Source: Alkalihalobacillus sp. LMS6
GTDB taxonomy: Bacteria; Bacillota; Bacilli; Bacillales; Bacillaceae_D
DNA length: 64,000 nt
NCBI RefSeq assembly: GCF_024362765.1
Contig: NZ_CP093302.1
Span: forward strand, 2,851,564-2,915,563
Direction: 5' to 3'
Shown in pieces: positions 54,924-64,000 of this stretch. Position 1 is the first letter of the stretch; each line of letters opens with the position of its first letter. A model generated the notes under the pieces. That model saw only the letters and a list, made by a program, of their open reading frames with translations, made no database searches and had not been told where the DNA came from. A program made the position numbers and the translations under genes.

Positions 54924-56312
54924 TTAAAAAATAATAACGTGCGCAATCAAGACAACAACAGGGATTGCAATAATCGTACGTTGAATAAAGATAATCAACA
55001 ACTGCCAAAATGAAATCGGAATACTTGAACGCATTAACATGACCCCAATTTCAGACATGTATACGAGTTGAATAAGGGAAACTGCACCGATGACAAATCG
55101 AGTTAATTCACTCTCTATTCCTGCACCTAAAATAGCTGGTAAAAACATGTCAGCAAAACCAACAAGTAAAGCTGGTGCTGCCTCTGCAGCTTCCGGAATA
55201 TTCATCCACTCTAAGACCGGTACAAGTGGATATGAAAGATACGTGAAAACTGGTGTGAATTCGGCAATAATAAGCGCAATCGTTCCAATCGCCATGACAA
55301 GAGGAAGCATGCCGAACCAAATGTCCAACGCGTTAAATGCGCCTTTCTTAAACACTTGTGTTGTTTTTGGCGCATGCGCAGCTTTTGTTACGCCACGTTT
55401 AAATGCTTGGCTCCATAATGAACCGCTGGCGACTGTTTCATTAATCATACCAGGCTGTTCGCCTGCATACGTATGACTCATTTTTGATAACGGCGGAATT
55501 CTTGGGCAAATAAATGCTGCTACAAATACACCAGCTAGTACCGTTAAATAAAATGGCACAAAACGTTCACTTAAACTTAAGATCTCAGCGATAATTAAAC
55601 TGAAGCCAATCGACGTAATCGTAAAGTTCGTGACAATCACGGCGGATTCACGTTTCGTGTAGTAGCCATTTTCATATTGATTAATCGTAATTAAAATACT
55701 CATCATGTTGTTTCCCATCCATGATGCCAATGAATCAACAGAAGCTCTGCCTGGAAGATTAAATAATGGTCTCATTACTTTTTTAGCGAGCGTTCCTAAC
55801 CATTCCATTAAACCATACTCAAGCAAAAGGGGCATTAACAATCCCATAACAACGGACCAAACAGCCAATACTGGCAATAAATCCGTGAAGATCGTTCCTC
55901 CAGTTGCAGCGCTATAGACAACCTCTGATCCTGTTTCAGTCATGACCATTAGCGCAAAAAGGGCACCAACAACGCGAATAATCGTCCATGGTAAACTGGT
56001 ATAAAAAAGAGCTTTTAAAGCGGTGTTTTCCATTATAAGCGCTGGCTTTACAGCCCATGATAACAAGGAAACAACGCCAGATGTTAAAATGATAGTTAAT
56101 AAAAACATCGGCAGTATCGCTTCTAGAGAACCTTCGATCCGGCCAGCTGCATAACCGATTAAAACGGTCCAATTGTCGTTAATTTTAAACGGCACTAGAA
56201 ATAAAAAAGCACCAAGTAAGGATGGCAATAAAAAAGTAAGAATTGAACGAGTCGATTGCTCGTGATTCTTTTTATGATTTGAATCAGGTTGCTGTTGTTT
56301 TAACTGTTCCAT
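54924..56312 (-). CDS. YjiH-family (nucleoside-transporter gate domain) membrane protein
   Basis: 462 residues, 10-11 predicted membrane helices after a hydrophilic N-terminal 25 residues rich in Gln and Lys. ASVDSLASWMGNNMMSILITINQYENGYYTKRES and ELTRFVIGAVSLIQLVYMSEIGVMLMRSSIPI are YjiH/Gate motifs. Family members lie next to amino-acid or dipeptide catabolism genes (for example E. coli iadA-yjiG-yjiH). With the aminotransferase it forms a putative uptake-and-transamination pair. Confidence 0.87.
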   Translation of the reverse strand: MEQLKQQQPDSNHKKNHEQSTRSILTFLLPSLLGAFLFLVPFKINDNWTVLIGYAAGRIEGSLEAILPMFLLTIILTSGVVSLLSWAVKPALIMENTALKALFYTSLPWTIIRVVGALFALMVMTETGSEVVYSAATGGTIFTDLLPVLAVWSVVMGLLMPLLLEYGLMEWLGTLAKKVMRPLFNLPGRASVDSLASWMGNNMMSILITINQYENGYYTKRESAVIVTNFTITSIGFSLIIAEILSLSERFVPFYLTVLAGVFVAAFICPRIPPLSKMSHTYAGEQPGMINETVASGSLWSQAFKRGVTKAAHAPKTTQVFKKGAFNALDIWFGMLPLVMAIGTIALIIAEFTPVFTYLSYPLVPVLEWMNIPEAAEAAPALLVGFADMFLPAILGAGIESELTRFVIGAVSLIQLVYMSEIGVMLMRSSIPISFWQLLIIFIQRTIIAIPVVVLIAHVIIF

Positions 56313-56394
56313 AACGTTCTCCTTAAATGCATATTAAATCTAATTTATTTATAATTATACATAAAAGGAGACAAGTTGCCTAGCACTTTTTTTC

Positions 56395-56958
56395 TTACAT
56401 ATTCTTCCTCCAAACCTTTTTACAATCAATCATTTGTTGTTTTTCTAACGTTAGTTGATAAATATCCGGCATATCTAGCTGTTGCCAAAATGCATAATTA
56501 TAACGTTTATGAAAATGATTTAGTAAAAGCGCTAATAAATTCCCGTGCGTCGAAATCACAATGGTTTCGTCTTGCTTGTCTTGATCCAGCGAACGCCAAA
56601 GACTGTTGATGCCTCTTGTTCTTGCAGTCTCGTTTGATTCGCCACCATCATGTGTAAATGTTTCGTCTTTCCAAACGGCATGTATTGCAGCCTCAAAATC
56701 GACTACCGACTCTTTAGCAAGCTGGCGCTCTTTAAATCCTTCTTCAAAGATAATCGATTTATTTTTCAATACAGCTGTAGGTTCAATGGTTTGAACCGCT
56801 CTCTGATAAGGACTCGAAATAAAGCGATCCACATGAATAGACTGAAAGTAATTGGCAATTTCTAACGCATCGTTCAGCCCTTTTTCCGATAGTGGGCGAC
56901 CCCGTTCGTCTGGAGTATAAGGAGAGTGAGCATGTCGAACAAGATAGATTGTATGCAT
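56395..56958 (-). CDS. Histidine phosphatase family protein
   Basis: 187 residues. Phosphohistidine motif LVRHAHSPYTP at residues 6-16 and second catalytic His in VISTHGNLLALLL. SSPYQRAVQTIEPTA is the usual RxRxTA-like segment. Substrate could be a sugar phosphate or nucleotide. Single gene. Confidence 0.9.
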   Translation of the reverse strand: MHTIYLVRHAHSPYTPDERGRPLSEKGLNDALEIANYFQSIHVDRFISSPYQRAVQTIEPTAVLKNKSIIFEEGFKERQLAKESVVDFEAAIHAVWKDETFTHDGGESNETARTRGINSLWRSLDQDKQDETIVISTHGNLLALLLNHFHKRYNYAFWQQLDMPDIYQLTLEKQQMIDCKKVWRKNM

Positions 56959-56998
56959 ATGGAACGCTCCTAACGTTAAGTGGTGCTTTTATTATACA

Positions 56999-57037
56999 AA
57001 AAAACCCTGAAGCACATTACGTAACTTCAGGGTTTTT
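56999..57037 (-). terminator. ssrA terminator
   Basis: AAAAACCCTGAAG / CTTCAGGGTTTTT long stem; works in either direction. Confidence 0.92.
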
Positions 57038-57040
57038 ATA

Positions 57041-57391
57041 TGGAGACGGTGGGAATTGAACCCACGTCCAGAGATAACGGCACTTACGCTTCTACGAGCG
57101 TAGTCTTTGTATTAGCATTTCGCTAACACGTCAGCCCAAAGACAGGCTTCTGTGCAGCTAGCCTGATTAATCTCTTCCAACTCCCTCAGGCGGAGGGAGT
57201 AAGGCGTATCCCACTTAAGTTGAGTCTCTACCACTCCACATGGGCGATGGAGAGGAGAGACCGCTTAGCTTATGCAGCTAAAGCGAAGTTATTGTTTTCT
57301 TTGCCAGTTATAGGCTAATGCGTTTTAACGAGGCCGCACCTCGACTCGCAACGTAAGCTCGACCTATCCCTGTCGAATCCAGAACGTCCCC
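57041..57391 (-). ncRNA. ssrA: Transfer-messenger RNA (tmRNA)
   Basis: 351 nt. The 5' end GGGGACGTTCTGGATTCGAC and the 3' end GGGTTCAATTCCCACCGTCTCCA form the tRNA-like acceptor and T arm, with the terminal CCA encoded. The tag reading frame is 57270-57305: GGC AAA GAA AAC AAT ... GCA TAA, giving GKENNNFALAA after the charged alanine. This rescues stalled ribosomes together with SmpB encoded next to it. The ALAA end is the ClpXP degradation signal. Confidence 0.98.
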
Positions 57392-57426
57392 AGAAAAATA
57401 TACAAGGCTTTACGCCTAGATTTCCT

Positions 57427-57454
57427 ATTATACTAAATCCATACAAAAAATCAA
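57427..57454 (-). promoter_or_regulatory. ssrA promoter
   Basis: Minus strand TTGATT (57449-57454), 16 nt, TATAAT (57427-57432), between smpB and ssrA. Confidence 0.7.
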
Positions 57455-57464
57455 GTATAACGCC

Positions 57465-57938
57465 TTACCCTTTCATTCGCTCTTTAATCGCCCGATCCAT
57501 TTCACGTTTCGCATCTTTTCGCTTAAGAGTCTCACGCTTATCGTAATTCTTTTTCCCTTTTGCAAGACCAATTAACACTTTCGCAAACCCATTTTTAATA
57601 TACACTTTTAACGGAACGACTGAATAGCCTTGTTGCTGGGTTTCACCAATCAGTTTGTCAATCTGCTTTTTGTGTAAGAGCAATTTCCGCGCTCGTGTTG
57701 GTTCATGATTGTAACGATTACCTTGTTCATACTCACTGATGTGAGCATTGTGCAAGTACGCTTCGCCATTTCGAATACGAGCAAACGAATCTTTTAAGTT
57801 CATTCTTCCCGCACGGATAGCTTTAATTTCTGTTCCAGTTAAGACAATCCCAGCTTCATACGTTTCTTCAATAAAATAATCGTGGCGCGCTTTTTTATTT
57901 TGCGCCATTAATTTTCCTTCTGTTTCAGCCACTGACAC
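57465..57938 (-). CDS. smpB: SsrA-binding protein SmpB
   Basis: 157 residues. [40 protein letters not shown] and the basic tail [34 protein letters not shown] are diagnostic. A GTG start at 57938 is assumed; ATG 57908 ([10 protein letters not shown]) with GAAGGA 6 nt ahead is a good alternative. Order rnr-doxX-smpB-ssrA groups RNA decay and ribosome rescue. Confidence 0.96.
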   Translation of the reverse strand: MSVAETEGKLMAQNKKARHDYFIEETYEAGIVLTGTEIKAIRAGRMNLKDSFARIRNGEAYLHNAHISEYEQGNRYNHEPTRARKLLLHKKQIDKLIGETQQQGYSVVPLKVYIKNGFAKVLIGLAKGKKNYDKRETLKRKDAKREMDRAIKERMKG

Positions 57939-57968
57939 ACCTACTTCCCCATCAATTTATAACGGTTA

Positions 57969-58379
57969 TTACCTTCTACCGAAGCGTTGACGCTTTTTCT
58001 TTTTTGTTAATAAAGCATCTGTTGCTAAAAATTGACTGCCATTCATAACAAATAATAAGAGCACAAAGAAAAGCAATAAATCAAATTCAAAGCCTCCGAT
58101 AAATCCTTGATCGAATTTTACCATATAAATAGCACCAGCCATTACAACCATAAGGATACCGCTCATTACTCGAGTTAATAAACCAAGTACGAGGGCAAGA
58201 CCAGCAACGATTTCAACTAGCGCAACCACAACAGCCATAACATCTGGTGATGGTATGTTGACGCTTTGAAAAAATTCAGCCGTTCCTTCAATGCCCCCAT
58301 TAAATTTATCTAATCCGTGGGCGATAAAAATGATCCCTACGACTATTCGTACCAATGTTAAGCTTACTTCTGTTTTCAT
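57969..58379 (-). CDS. DoxX family membrane protein
   Basis: 136 residues from ATG 58379 after AAGGAGG; the longer frame lacks an RBS. Four helices; LVRIVVGIIFIAHGLDKFNGGI and VALVEIVAGLALVLGLLTR are DoxX motifs. Function in Bacillus poorly known (redox or thiosulfate metabolism in others). It is inserted between rnr and smpB, which are usually direct neighbours in Bacillus. Confidence 0.87.
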   Translation of the reverse strand: MKTEVSLTLVRIVVGIIFIAHGLDKFNGGIEGTAEFFQSVNIPSPDVMAVVVALVEIVAGLALVLGLLTRVMSGILMVVMAGAIYMVKFDQGFIGGFEFDLLLFFVLLLFVMNGSQFLATDALLTKKKKRQRFGRR

Positions 58380-58476
58380 AATCCGTTCCTCCTTCCACTC
58401 ACCTAGTGTAAAGAGGAACGAGACAAGACTCAAGCAGGCACCTTTATGAAACCGACGGACGTCTTCAGACAAAAGG

Positions 58477-58516
58477 GCTATTTTTTCTTATTAAGAGCTA
58501 TTTTTTCTTATTAAGA
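58477..58516. repeat. 20-bp perfect tandem repeat at the end of rnr
   Basis: GCTATTTTTTCTTATTAAGA occurs twice in a row (58477-58496 and 58497-58516). The rnr stop codon lies in the second copy. The first copy preserves the same stop frame, so this is a short duplication of the rnr 3' end. Confidence 0.92.
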
Positions 58517-60850
58517 GCGCTTTTTTCTACGAGCTTTTTTTCGCTTTACACTAGGAGCATTTTCATAAAATGCTTTCTTTTTACGTTTACCACTTTTTTG
58601 TGATCCGTCTTTTTTCGGATCTCCTGTTAATTGAGGGCGATCTGATTTGTTGCGTTTTGGATTACGCTTTCCTCCATCAATGACTTTCGGACGATCTTTG
58701 CCTCTTTTTGGTTTTTGTTTCTTCATCCCTACTATTTCAAAGTCAACAGAAGCTTCTTCAGTATTCACCGAAACGACTCGTATTTCAAGCTCATCTCCAA
58801 TACGAAAGACATTTCCCGTTCGCTCTCCGATCATCGCGTAATGCTTTTGGTCATACCGATAATAATCGTCGGTTAAATAGCTAACATGGACAAGACCTTC
58901 CACCGTATTTTCTAATTCCACAAATAAACCAAAATTCGTCACACCACTAATCATGCCCGTATATACTTCACCGATTTTATCTTCCATATATTGAGCTTTT
59001 TTCACATTGTCGGTGTCTCGTTCCGCATCAACTGCACGTCGCTCCATGTCAGATGCATGCGCCGTTAAGCCAGGAAGTTTCTCCTGCCAATGACCTGTCG
59101 TTTTGGCATCGGTCTTGCCTTGGATTAAATACGTTCGAATTAAACGGTGAACGAGTAAATCTGGATAACGACGGATGGGCGATGTAAAATGCGTATAGAA
59201 CTCGGCAGATAATCCAAAGTGTCCAACTGAATTGACATCATATTTTGCTTGTTTCATCGAACGAAGCATTATTCGGCTAATAATCGTTTCTTCAGGTTCT
59301 CCTCGGACTTCTTTTAAAAGCGATTGTAATGCTCGTGGATGAATCGTATTAGCCGTTCCGCGAACGACGTAGCCAAAACCAGTGATAAATTCTAGAAACG
59401 AATTTAATTTTTCTGCATCAGGGTCTTCATGAATTCGATACACAAACGGAAGCTTCATCCAGTGGAAATGCTCGGCTACCGTTTCGTTTGCGACAAGCAT
59501 AAATTCTTCAATAAGCTTTTCGGCAACTGAACGTTGGCGCAAGACCACATCTTCAGGTGCACCTTCGCTATCCACTAATACTTTTGCTTCTTTAAAATCG
59601 AAATCAATGGCGCCACGACCAAAACGCTTATCTCGTAAAATTTTTGCCAGTTTTTCCATGTCTTCAAACATTGGAACGAGCGCTTGATATTTTTCACGCA
59701 ACGCTTCATCTTTATCGACAAGAATGTCTCGCACATCACTGTACGTCATTCGCTCAGTCGTTTTAATGACACTTTGAAAAATTTCATGTTTTACTACGCC
59801 GCCATTTTGATCGATTTCCATCTCACAAGAAAGTGTTAAGCGGTCAACTTGCGGATTTAAACTACAAATCCCGTTTGATAAACGATGGGGAATCATTGGA
59901 ATAACCCGATCAACTAAATAGACACTTGTTGCCCGTTCCGACGCTTCTTTATCGATAGGACTTCCTTCTTTCACATAATGAGATACGTCCGCAATGTGAA
60001 CGCCTAGAACATAGTTACCATTGTCTAGCTTTTTCACTTGTACCGCATCATCTAAATCTTTTGCATCTGCTCCATCAATGGTCACGATTTGTTCGTTTCG
60101 TAAATCACGACGATTATTCAGATCACTTGGATCAATGGCATCAGGTACGTTTTCTGCTTGTTCAAGGGTCTCATCAGCAAAGCTTTGCGGAATGCTATAT
60201 TTATAAATAATCGATAAGATGTCCATTCCCGGATCATTTTTATGACCTAACACTTCTTTTATTTCTACTTCGCCACCAAAACGCCCTTCTGGATATTGCG
60301 TAATCGTTGCAATGACTTTATGACCATCAACAGCCCCTTTTTCTTTTCCTTTCATCACAAGGAAATCGGCGCTGATGCGCTTGTCGTCGGCAACAACTAA
60401 TGCGTATGATTTGAACTCTTTGTATTCTCCTACAATTTCCGTTACTTTACGTTCAATAATACGGATGACTTTTCCTTCTGCTCTTGAGCCACTTCCTCGC
60501 TCGTCAATACGAACAAACACGATATCTCCGTTCATTGCACCTGATAATGATCCTTGCGGGACATACACATCCTCGTCTCCTTCATCAGGTATGACAAAGG
60601 CAAATCCTTTTGCATGCCCTTGTACACGGCCACGAATCAAGTTTAGTTTTTCTGGAATTCCGTAACGGTTGGTTCGTGTCCGAATAATTTCTCCTTTTCC
60701 TTCAAGCTCGTTTAACGTTGTAATGAGCTCTTTAAACATGTCGCTTGAAGTTACATTGAACCGTTCCTCTAATTCTTCAACAGAAACGGGTTTTGTTGCT
60801 TCTTCTTTAAAATACTGTAGAATTTCTTCGATCTTTATTTGGTCAGACAT
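58511..60850 (-). CDS. rnr: Ribonuclease R
   Basis: 779 residues. N-terminal winged helix, cold-shock domains ([21 protein letters not shown]), the RNB catalytic domain with [19 protein letters not shown] (the Asp cluster binding Mg), then an S1 domain ([25 protein letters not shown]) and a Lys/Arg-rich tail of ~65 residues. 3'-5' exoribonuclease that degrades structured RNA and non-stop mRNA with tmRNA. Same direction as secG upstream region. Confidence 0.96.
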   Translation of the reverse strand: MSDQIKIEEILQYFKEEATKPVSVEELEERFNVTSSDMFKELITTLNELEGKGEIIRTRTNRYGIPEKLNLIRGRVQGHAKGFAFVIPDEGDEDVYVPQGSLSGAMNGDIVFVRIDERGSGSRAEGKVIRIIERKVTEIVGEYKEFKSYALVVADDKRISADFLVMKGKEKGAVDGHKVIATITQYPEGRFGGEVEIKEVLGHKNDPGMDILSIIYKYSIPQSFADETLEQAENVPDAIDPSDLNNRRDLRNEQIVTIDGADAKDLDDAVQVKKLDNGNYVLGVHIADVSHYVKEGSPIDKEASERATSVYLVDRVIPMIPHRLSNGICSLNPQVDRLTLSCEMEIDQNGGVVKHEIFQSVIKTTERMTYSDVRDILVDKDEALREKYQALVPMFEDMEKLAKILRDKRFGRGAIDFDFKEAKVLVDSEGAPEDVVLRQRSVAEKLIEEFMLVANETVAEHFHWMKLPFVYRIHEDPDAEKLNSFLEFITGFGYVVRGTANTIHPRALQSLLKEVRGEPEETIISRIMLRSMKQAKYDVNSVGHFGLSAEFYTHFTSPIRRYPDLLVHRLIRTYLIQGKTDAKTTGHWQEKLPGLTAHASDMERRAVDAERDTDNVKKAQYMEDKIGEVYTGMISGVTNFGLFVELENTVEGLVHVSYLTDDYYRYDQKHYAMIGERTGNVFRIGDELEIRVVSVNTEEASVDFEIVGMKKQKPKRGKDRPKVIDGGKRNPKRNKSDRPQLTGDPKKDGSQKSGKRKKKAFYENAPSVKRKKARRKKRS

Positions 60851-60875
60851 TGTTTCACTCCTTTTTCTTCTATTT

Positions 60876-61622
60876 TTAGTTTGACCAGTCTAGTTCATTT
60901 AAAAACGACAGAATGTCTTGGTGAAGCTGCTCTTTTTCATCGCCTAATGTAATAACGTGAGTTGAGTCTTCGTACCATTTGATTTCTTTGTCGTCTGTTT
61001 CAATTTCATTGTAAATAATGGTGGCACTCTCTGTATCAATCATTTCATCATGCCGAGCTTGTACAATAAAGGCAGGTGAATAAATTAAGTCTAATTCACT
61101 TCTCACATCGTCCATTAGCTGGCGTAATTTATAGAGCGTATCCATTGATGTTTCTTTTAACGCATTGACTTCTTTCTCAATGTCGTCTTCGTTCTTCTTC
61201 TCCAGTTGCTTGTATTCTTTTGCATACTTCAAAAAGCCTTTTTTTATCGCTTCTTCTGTTCTCGGTCGAACAGGTGCACACATTGATACGATGCCCTTTA
61301 CTGGTTTAGAAAGACCTAATTTAAGCGTGAACACCCCGCCTAGCGATAACCCGCACACCGCAATTTCATCGTACCCTTCATGTTTAAGGTGGTCATAGGC
61401 TGCTTCCACATCCTCCCACCAATCGTCAGGACTATACGTAACAAGCTCCTCTGGCGGAACACCATGCCCGCGATAAAGCGGCGCATGGCACGTGTACCCT
61501 TCATTTTGTAAAAACCGTCCAAGCATACGCACATCTGCTGTTGTTCCGGTAAAGCCATGAAGAAGTAAAACAGCTCGCTTTCCTCCTGTAAATGTAAATG
61601 GCTTAGGTGCAACAATCTTCAT
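60876..61622 (-). CDS. Carboxylesterase (Est30/YvaK type)
   Basis: 248 residues. Alpha/beta hydrolase with oxyanion HGFTGTTAD, nucleophile in [10 protein letters not shown] (Ser about 94) and catalytic His in STHVITL. Similar in length and motifs to Geobacillus Est30. It overlaps the next hydrolase by 4 nt. In many Bacillus genomes est lies between secG and rnr. Confidence 0.92.
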   Translation of the reverse strand: MKIVAPKPFTFTGGKRAVLLLHGFTGTTADVRMLGRFLQNEGYTCHAPLYRGHGVPPEELVTYSPDDWWEDVEAAYDHLKHEGYDEIAVCGLSLGGVFTLKLGLSKPVKGIVSMCAPVRPRTEEAIKKGFLKYAKEYKQLEKKNEDDIEKEVNALKETSMDTLYKLRQLMDDVRSELDLIYSPAFIVQARHDEMIDTESATIIYNEIETDDKEIKWYEDSTHVITLGDEKEQLHQDILSFLNELDWSN

Positions 61623-62341
61623 GTTGTTTTCTTCCTCTCTTCATTACTTTCTATTAAGAACGCTTTAATTTGATTGATTACTTCTTCGCTTTCAAACCCA
61701 TGAAAAATCATATGTCGCGATCGTTTCATCGCAATTAACTCTTTTTCATCCGATTCTATAATATCATAGAGATGATAAGCTGATTTCATTGGCACCAAAC
61801 CATCTTGCTCACTTTGAATGATTAATGTGGGTACGCGAATTCTGCTTGCATACGGCTTTGTCTTTTGCACGAGCTGCAAGAATTGGGACAACGCTGCAAA
61901 AGGCGTTTCTTTAAACTTCTTCTCATAGAGCTCAATCAGCTGATCTTCCTCTTGATTGCCAGTGATGTGAAACCGAATGGCGGCAATCATATCTTTAAAA
62001 AATTGCTTCGGGTTGAAATAAAATGCTGCTGCATTTAACAAGACTAACTTACCAACAGGATACCTCGCCGCGATATAGCTTGCGAGCATGCCTCCCATTG
62101 AAAAGCCGATAACAAATACTTCCGTACATCGCTTCTGTAACTCTTCAAATGCCACTTCAACCGTATATACCCATTCTTCGTACGTAGCTGTTTTTAACTC
62201 ATTCAACTCTTTTCCATGACCTGGCAAGACCGGGCTGTATACGACCCAGCCTTCTTGCTTTTGTAGCTCTTTGACAATCGGCTCAACTTCCCATGGATCA
62301 CCAGTAAAGCCGTGAATGCATAAACACCCAATCAAACCCAT
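61619..62341 (-). CDS. Alpha/beta hydrolase
   Basis: 240 residues, paralogous to the esterase downstream: HGFTGDPWE, nucleophile in [27 protein letters not shown] and catalytic His in SRHMIF. Cytoplasmic serine hydrolase of unknown substrate. The ATGA overlap implies coupled translation with the esterase; the pair probably arose by duplication. Confidence 0.9.
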   Translation of the reverse strand: MGLIGCLCIHGFTGDPWEVEPIVKELQKQEGWVVYSPVLPGHGKELNELKTATYEEWVYTVEVAFEELQKRCTEVFVIGFSMGGMLASYIAARYPVGKLVLLNAAAFYFNPKQFFKDMIAAIRFHITGNQEEDQLIELYEKKFKETPFAALSQFLQLVQKTKPYASRIRVPTLIIQSEQDGLVPMKSAYHLYDIIESDEKELIAMKRSRHMIFHGFESEEVINQIKAFLIESNEERKKTT

Positions 62342-62352
62342 CGCCTCTTTTC

Positions 62353-63309
62353 TTAAGATGACAGTAATGTGGATAAGCGCTCAAAGGATTTTCTTTTTTC
62401 TTTGTAGTCGAACACATTCGTTAAGAGTAAAAACTGATCCGATTGTGCTTGTTCAGCAAGTTGTTCTAGCTTTTGCTTTACAGTGTCAGTTGACCCAATA
62501 ATCATCCGTTTTCGGTTTTTAACAATTATTTCCTCTTCACGAACTGTTAATTGACGGTTCATTTCATAAGGAATTCGACTATCAAGTCCTTTTTCCGTTT
62601 GCAAAAGCCACAAATCTTGCTGCTTAGCTAGAGATTCTGCATGCGCATCATCTTCTCCACAAATAACAAATACAGCTGTTAATGCATCTTTATGATCGCT
62701 TACCGCTAAACGATACGCTTCGTGCGCTTCTTTTAATCGGTCCGGTTGAATAAAAAAGCCATGAACAAAACCTAGTCCTTTCTCTGCAGACACTGTTGCG
62801 CTCCGCTCTCCTAAACCAAGTATATATAAAGATGGATTCGTAATCGGCAATGGTGAAGCGGTCATGCCAGCGTGACTTCGATTCGTTGTCCACTGCACGA
62901 CTTCGTCCACTTTATCCCAGAAGCGATCCATCTCGCTGTCTTTTCCGTTCGCAAGTGCTCTCCGTATTCGCTCATTTCCACCTGGCGAACGGCCTAACCC
63001 GCCATCTATTCGATTTGGGTACATCACTTCTAATTGATTGAACATGCTCGCTACTTTATAAGCACTATACTGCGGCAGCAAAACGCCACCTGAGCCGACA
63101 CGAATTCGAGACGTTTTTGCAGCAGCTGTTGCCATCCAAAGCTCTGGAGAACTTGAGACTAGCCCCTTCGTTCCATGATGCTCAGCAAACCAATAGCGTT
63201 CGTATCCTAGTTGCTCCGCTCGAATGACAAGATCAACTGTTTGTTGTGCTGTTTCTTCCACTGTTTTCCCTATTGACGTAGGGACTTGATCTAAAATACT
63301 CAAACGCAC
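62353..63309 (-). CDS. LLM class flavin-dependent oxidoreductase
   Basis: 318 residues with the bacterial luciferase-like TIM barrel: AEQLGYERYWFAEHHG, RIRVGSGGVLLPQYSAYKVAS and RIDGGLGRSPGG are the usual MsnO8-type markers. FMN-dependent monooxygenase, substrate unknown. It is 11 nt upstream of the hydrolase gene in the same unit, giving a three-gene operon. Confidence 0.9.
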   Translation of the reverse strand: MRLSILDQVPTSIGKTVEETAQQTVDLVIRAEQLGYERYWFAEHHGTKGLVSSSPELWMATAAAKTSRIRVGSGGVLLPQYSAYKVASMFNQLEVMYPNRIDGGLGRSPGGNERIRRALANGKDSEMDRFWDKVDEVVQWTTNRSHAGMTASPLPITNPSLYILGLGERSATVSAEKGLGFVHGFFIQPDRLKEAHEAYRLAVSDHKDALTAVFVICGEDDAHAESLAKQQDLWLLQTEKGLDSRIPYEMNRQLTVREEEIIVKNRKRMIIGSTDTVKQKLEQLAEQAQSDQFLLLTNVFDYKEKRKSFERLSTLLSS

Positions 63310-63364
63310 GCAACATTCACCTCTTCATGCGAAGTTTTCCTCTTTTTGACCATTTTCAAACACA

Positions 63365-63393
63365 AAAAACGTCTGGATGAATGTCCAGACGTT
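63365..63393 (-). terminator. Terminator after secG
   Basis: Minus strand AACGTCTGGA-CATTCA-TCCAGACGTTTTTT. Confidence 0.92.
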
Positions 63394-63402
63394 CGGTTCT
63401 TC

Positions 63403-63633
63403 TTATAGGAAATACGCATTTGCTGCTGTTAATACAAAAAATAATACAGCTAGCACAATAGTCGCTCGATGCAAAACCGCCTCAAGACCTCGCGCTTTCT
63501 GCTTTCCAAGTAACTGCTCTGCTCCACCAGAAATCGCTCCAGCTAAACCAGAACTACGACCTGGCTGAAGTAAAACAACAGTAACAAGTAAAACAGATAC
63601 GATAATTAACGCAATCATTAAAAACAGTTGCAT
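63403..63633 (-). CDS. secG: Preprotein translocase subunit SecG
   Basis: 76 residues with two membrane helices (about 3-24 and 54-74) joined by the conserved loop [29 protein letters not shown]. Stabilises SecYE in protein export. secG next to est and rnr matches the Bacillus order. Confidence 0.95.
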   Translation of the reverse strand: MQLFLMIALIIVSVLLVTVVLLQPGRSSGLAGAISGGAEQLLGKQKARGLEAVLHRATIVLAVLFFVLTAANAYFL

Positions 63634-63699
63634 CCCTACACCTCCGTAAACACATTCAATAGGATTATCTTAACATAGTGAATAGATCAAGACAAGGGG

Positions 63700-63999
63700 T
63701 TATTTTTTCAGTAATGCTTGCTTCGTTACCCAGTAATCCAAGGTATGCTTTTCGTTCTTTAACTGAAACTGCACAGGCGAGACAATGGTTGCATAAGGCG
63801 CTTGGTCTTCTTTGACCTGCCTGACTTTGCCTTCAAATATAGCTTGCCCCTCTTCTGTTCGAACATATCTTAGCTCCAGTAGAATATCAAATGCTTTAGG
63901 TGGCAGAACAAGGAGAAGCGTTGCCTTTTTCGTTTTTTTCGCAAATAAGACAGAACTTGAACGTTCCCATAAAGCAATCCGAATCGTACGTTCATCCAT
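63700..63999 (-). CDS. Hypothetical protein at the window edge
   Basis: 99 codons read from an ATG at 63997-63999, one base from the end of the window. It may be a complete small protein or the C-terminal end of a longer one, since upstream sequence is missing. The sequence is basic and beta-rich (RIALWERSSSVLFAKKTKKATLLLVLPPKAFDI...) and I do not recognise a family. Confidence 0.5.
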   Translation of the reverse strand: MDERTIRIALWERSSSVLFAKKTKKATLLLVLPPKAFDILLELRYVRTEEGQAIFEGKVRQVKEDQAPYATIVSPVQFQLKNEKHTLDYWVTKQALLKK

Positions 64000-64000
64000 T

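Overview
The window is a gene-dense chromosomal segment of a low-GC, endospore-forming member of the Bacillaceae. The evidence is a run of spore genes (Tlp, SplA, YutH, YutC, LytH, YunB, two CotF-like coat proteins, a Spo0E-like phosphatase), SufU-type Fe-S assembly and strong AGGAGG ribosome-binding sites. Gene order follows the Bacillus subtilis yum/yut/yun, suf, met, yus and secG-rnr-smpB-ssrA neighbourhoods. Exported lipoproteins are very acidic, the menaquinone enzyme MqnE is present and the tmRNA tag reads GKENNNFALAA. Together these point to an alkaliphilic or halotolerant relative of the Alkalihalobacillus/Shouchella type rather than to B. subtilis itself; this placement is inference.

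Layout. 0-5.8 kb: the end of a ferredoxin-NADP reductase gene, then the mannitol operon mtlA-mtlR-mtlF-mtlD on the minus strand. MtlA carries two complete IIB domains. 5.8-7.4 kb: an amino-acid ABC transporter without its ATPase. 7.4-25.4 kb: the yut/yun core, holding an Fe-S carrier, an untracked Spo0E-like gene, mqnE, dapF, yuzB, a TetR-NADH dehydrogenase read-through ORF, yuzD, yutI, spore genes, thrCB, yutH-yutC, lipA, lytH, a lysine-riboswitch-controlled NhaC-type transporter and yunB. 25.4-30.6 kb: dfrA-thyA and yunC-F. 30.7-36 kb: sufCDSUB. 36-36.9 kb: a stretch with no convincing gene. 36.9-43.3 kb: a carboxymuconolactone-decarboxylase-like protein, a BtuF-like lipoprotein with a divergent PduO-like partner, the SAM-riboswitch-controlled metNPQ operon, an MFS transporter and yusG. 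43.4-50.7 kb: gcvH, yusI, the fadNAE beta-oxidation operon and two coat genes. 50.7-57 kb: katE, a glycosyltransferase, an aminotransferase-YjiH pair and a phosphatase. 57-64 kb: ssrA, smpB, doxX, rnr, two hydrolases, a luciferase-like oxidoreductase, secG and a gene at the edge.

Functional themes are carbohydrate and fatty-acid use under sugar-responsive control, amino-acid (Lys, Met, Thr) uptake and synthesis under RNA or protein switches, Fe-S and lipoate cofactor assembly, ribosome rescue with RNA decay, and sporulation. No insertion sequence, prophage, CRISPR array, tRNA or rRNA gene was seen. The most unusual features are the double-IIB mannitol permease, the TetR-NDH2 continuous reading frame with its own operator, the apparent AUU start of yunD, and the PduO-like protein that has lost its signature residues beside a metal-chelate binding lipoprotein.
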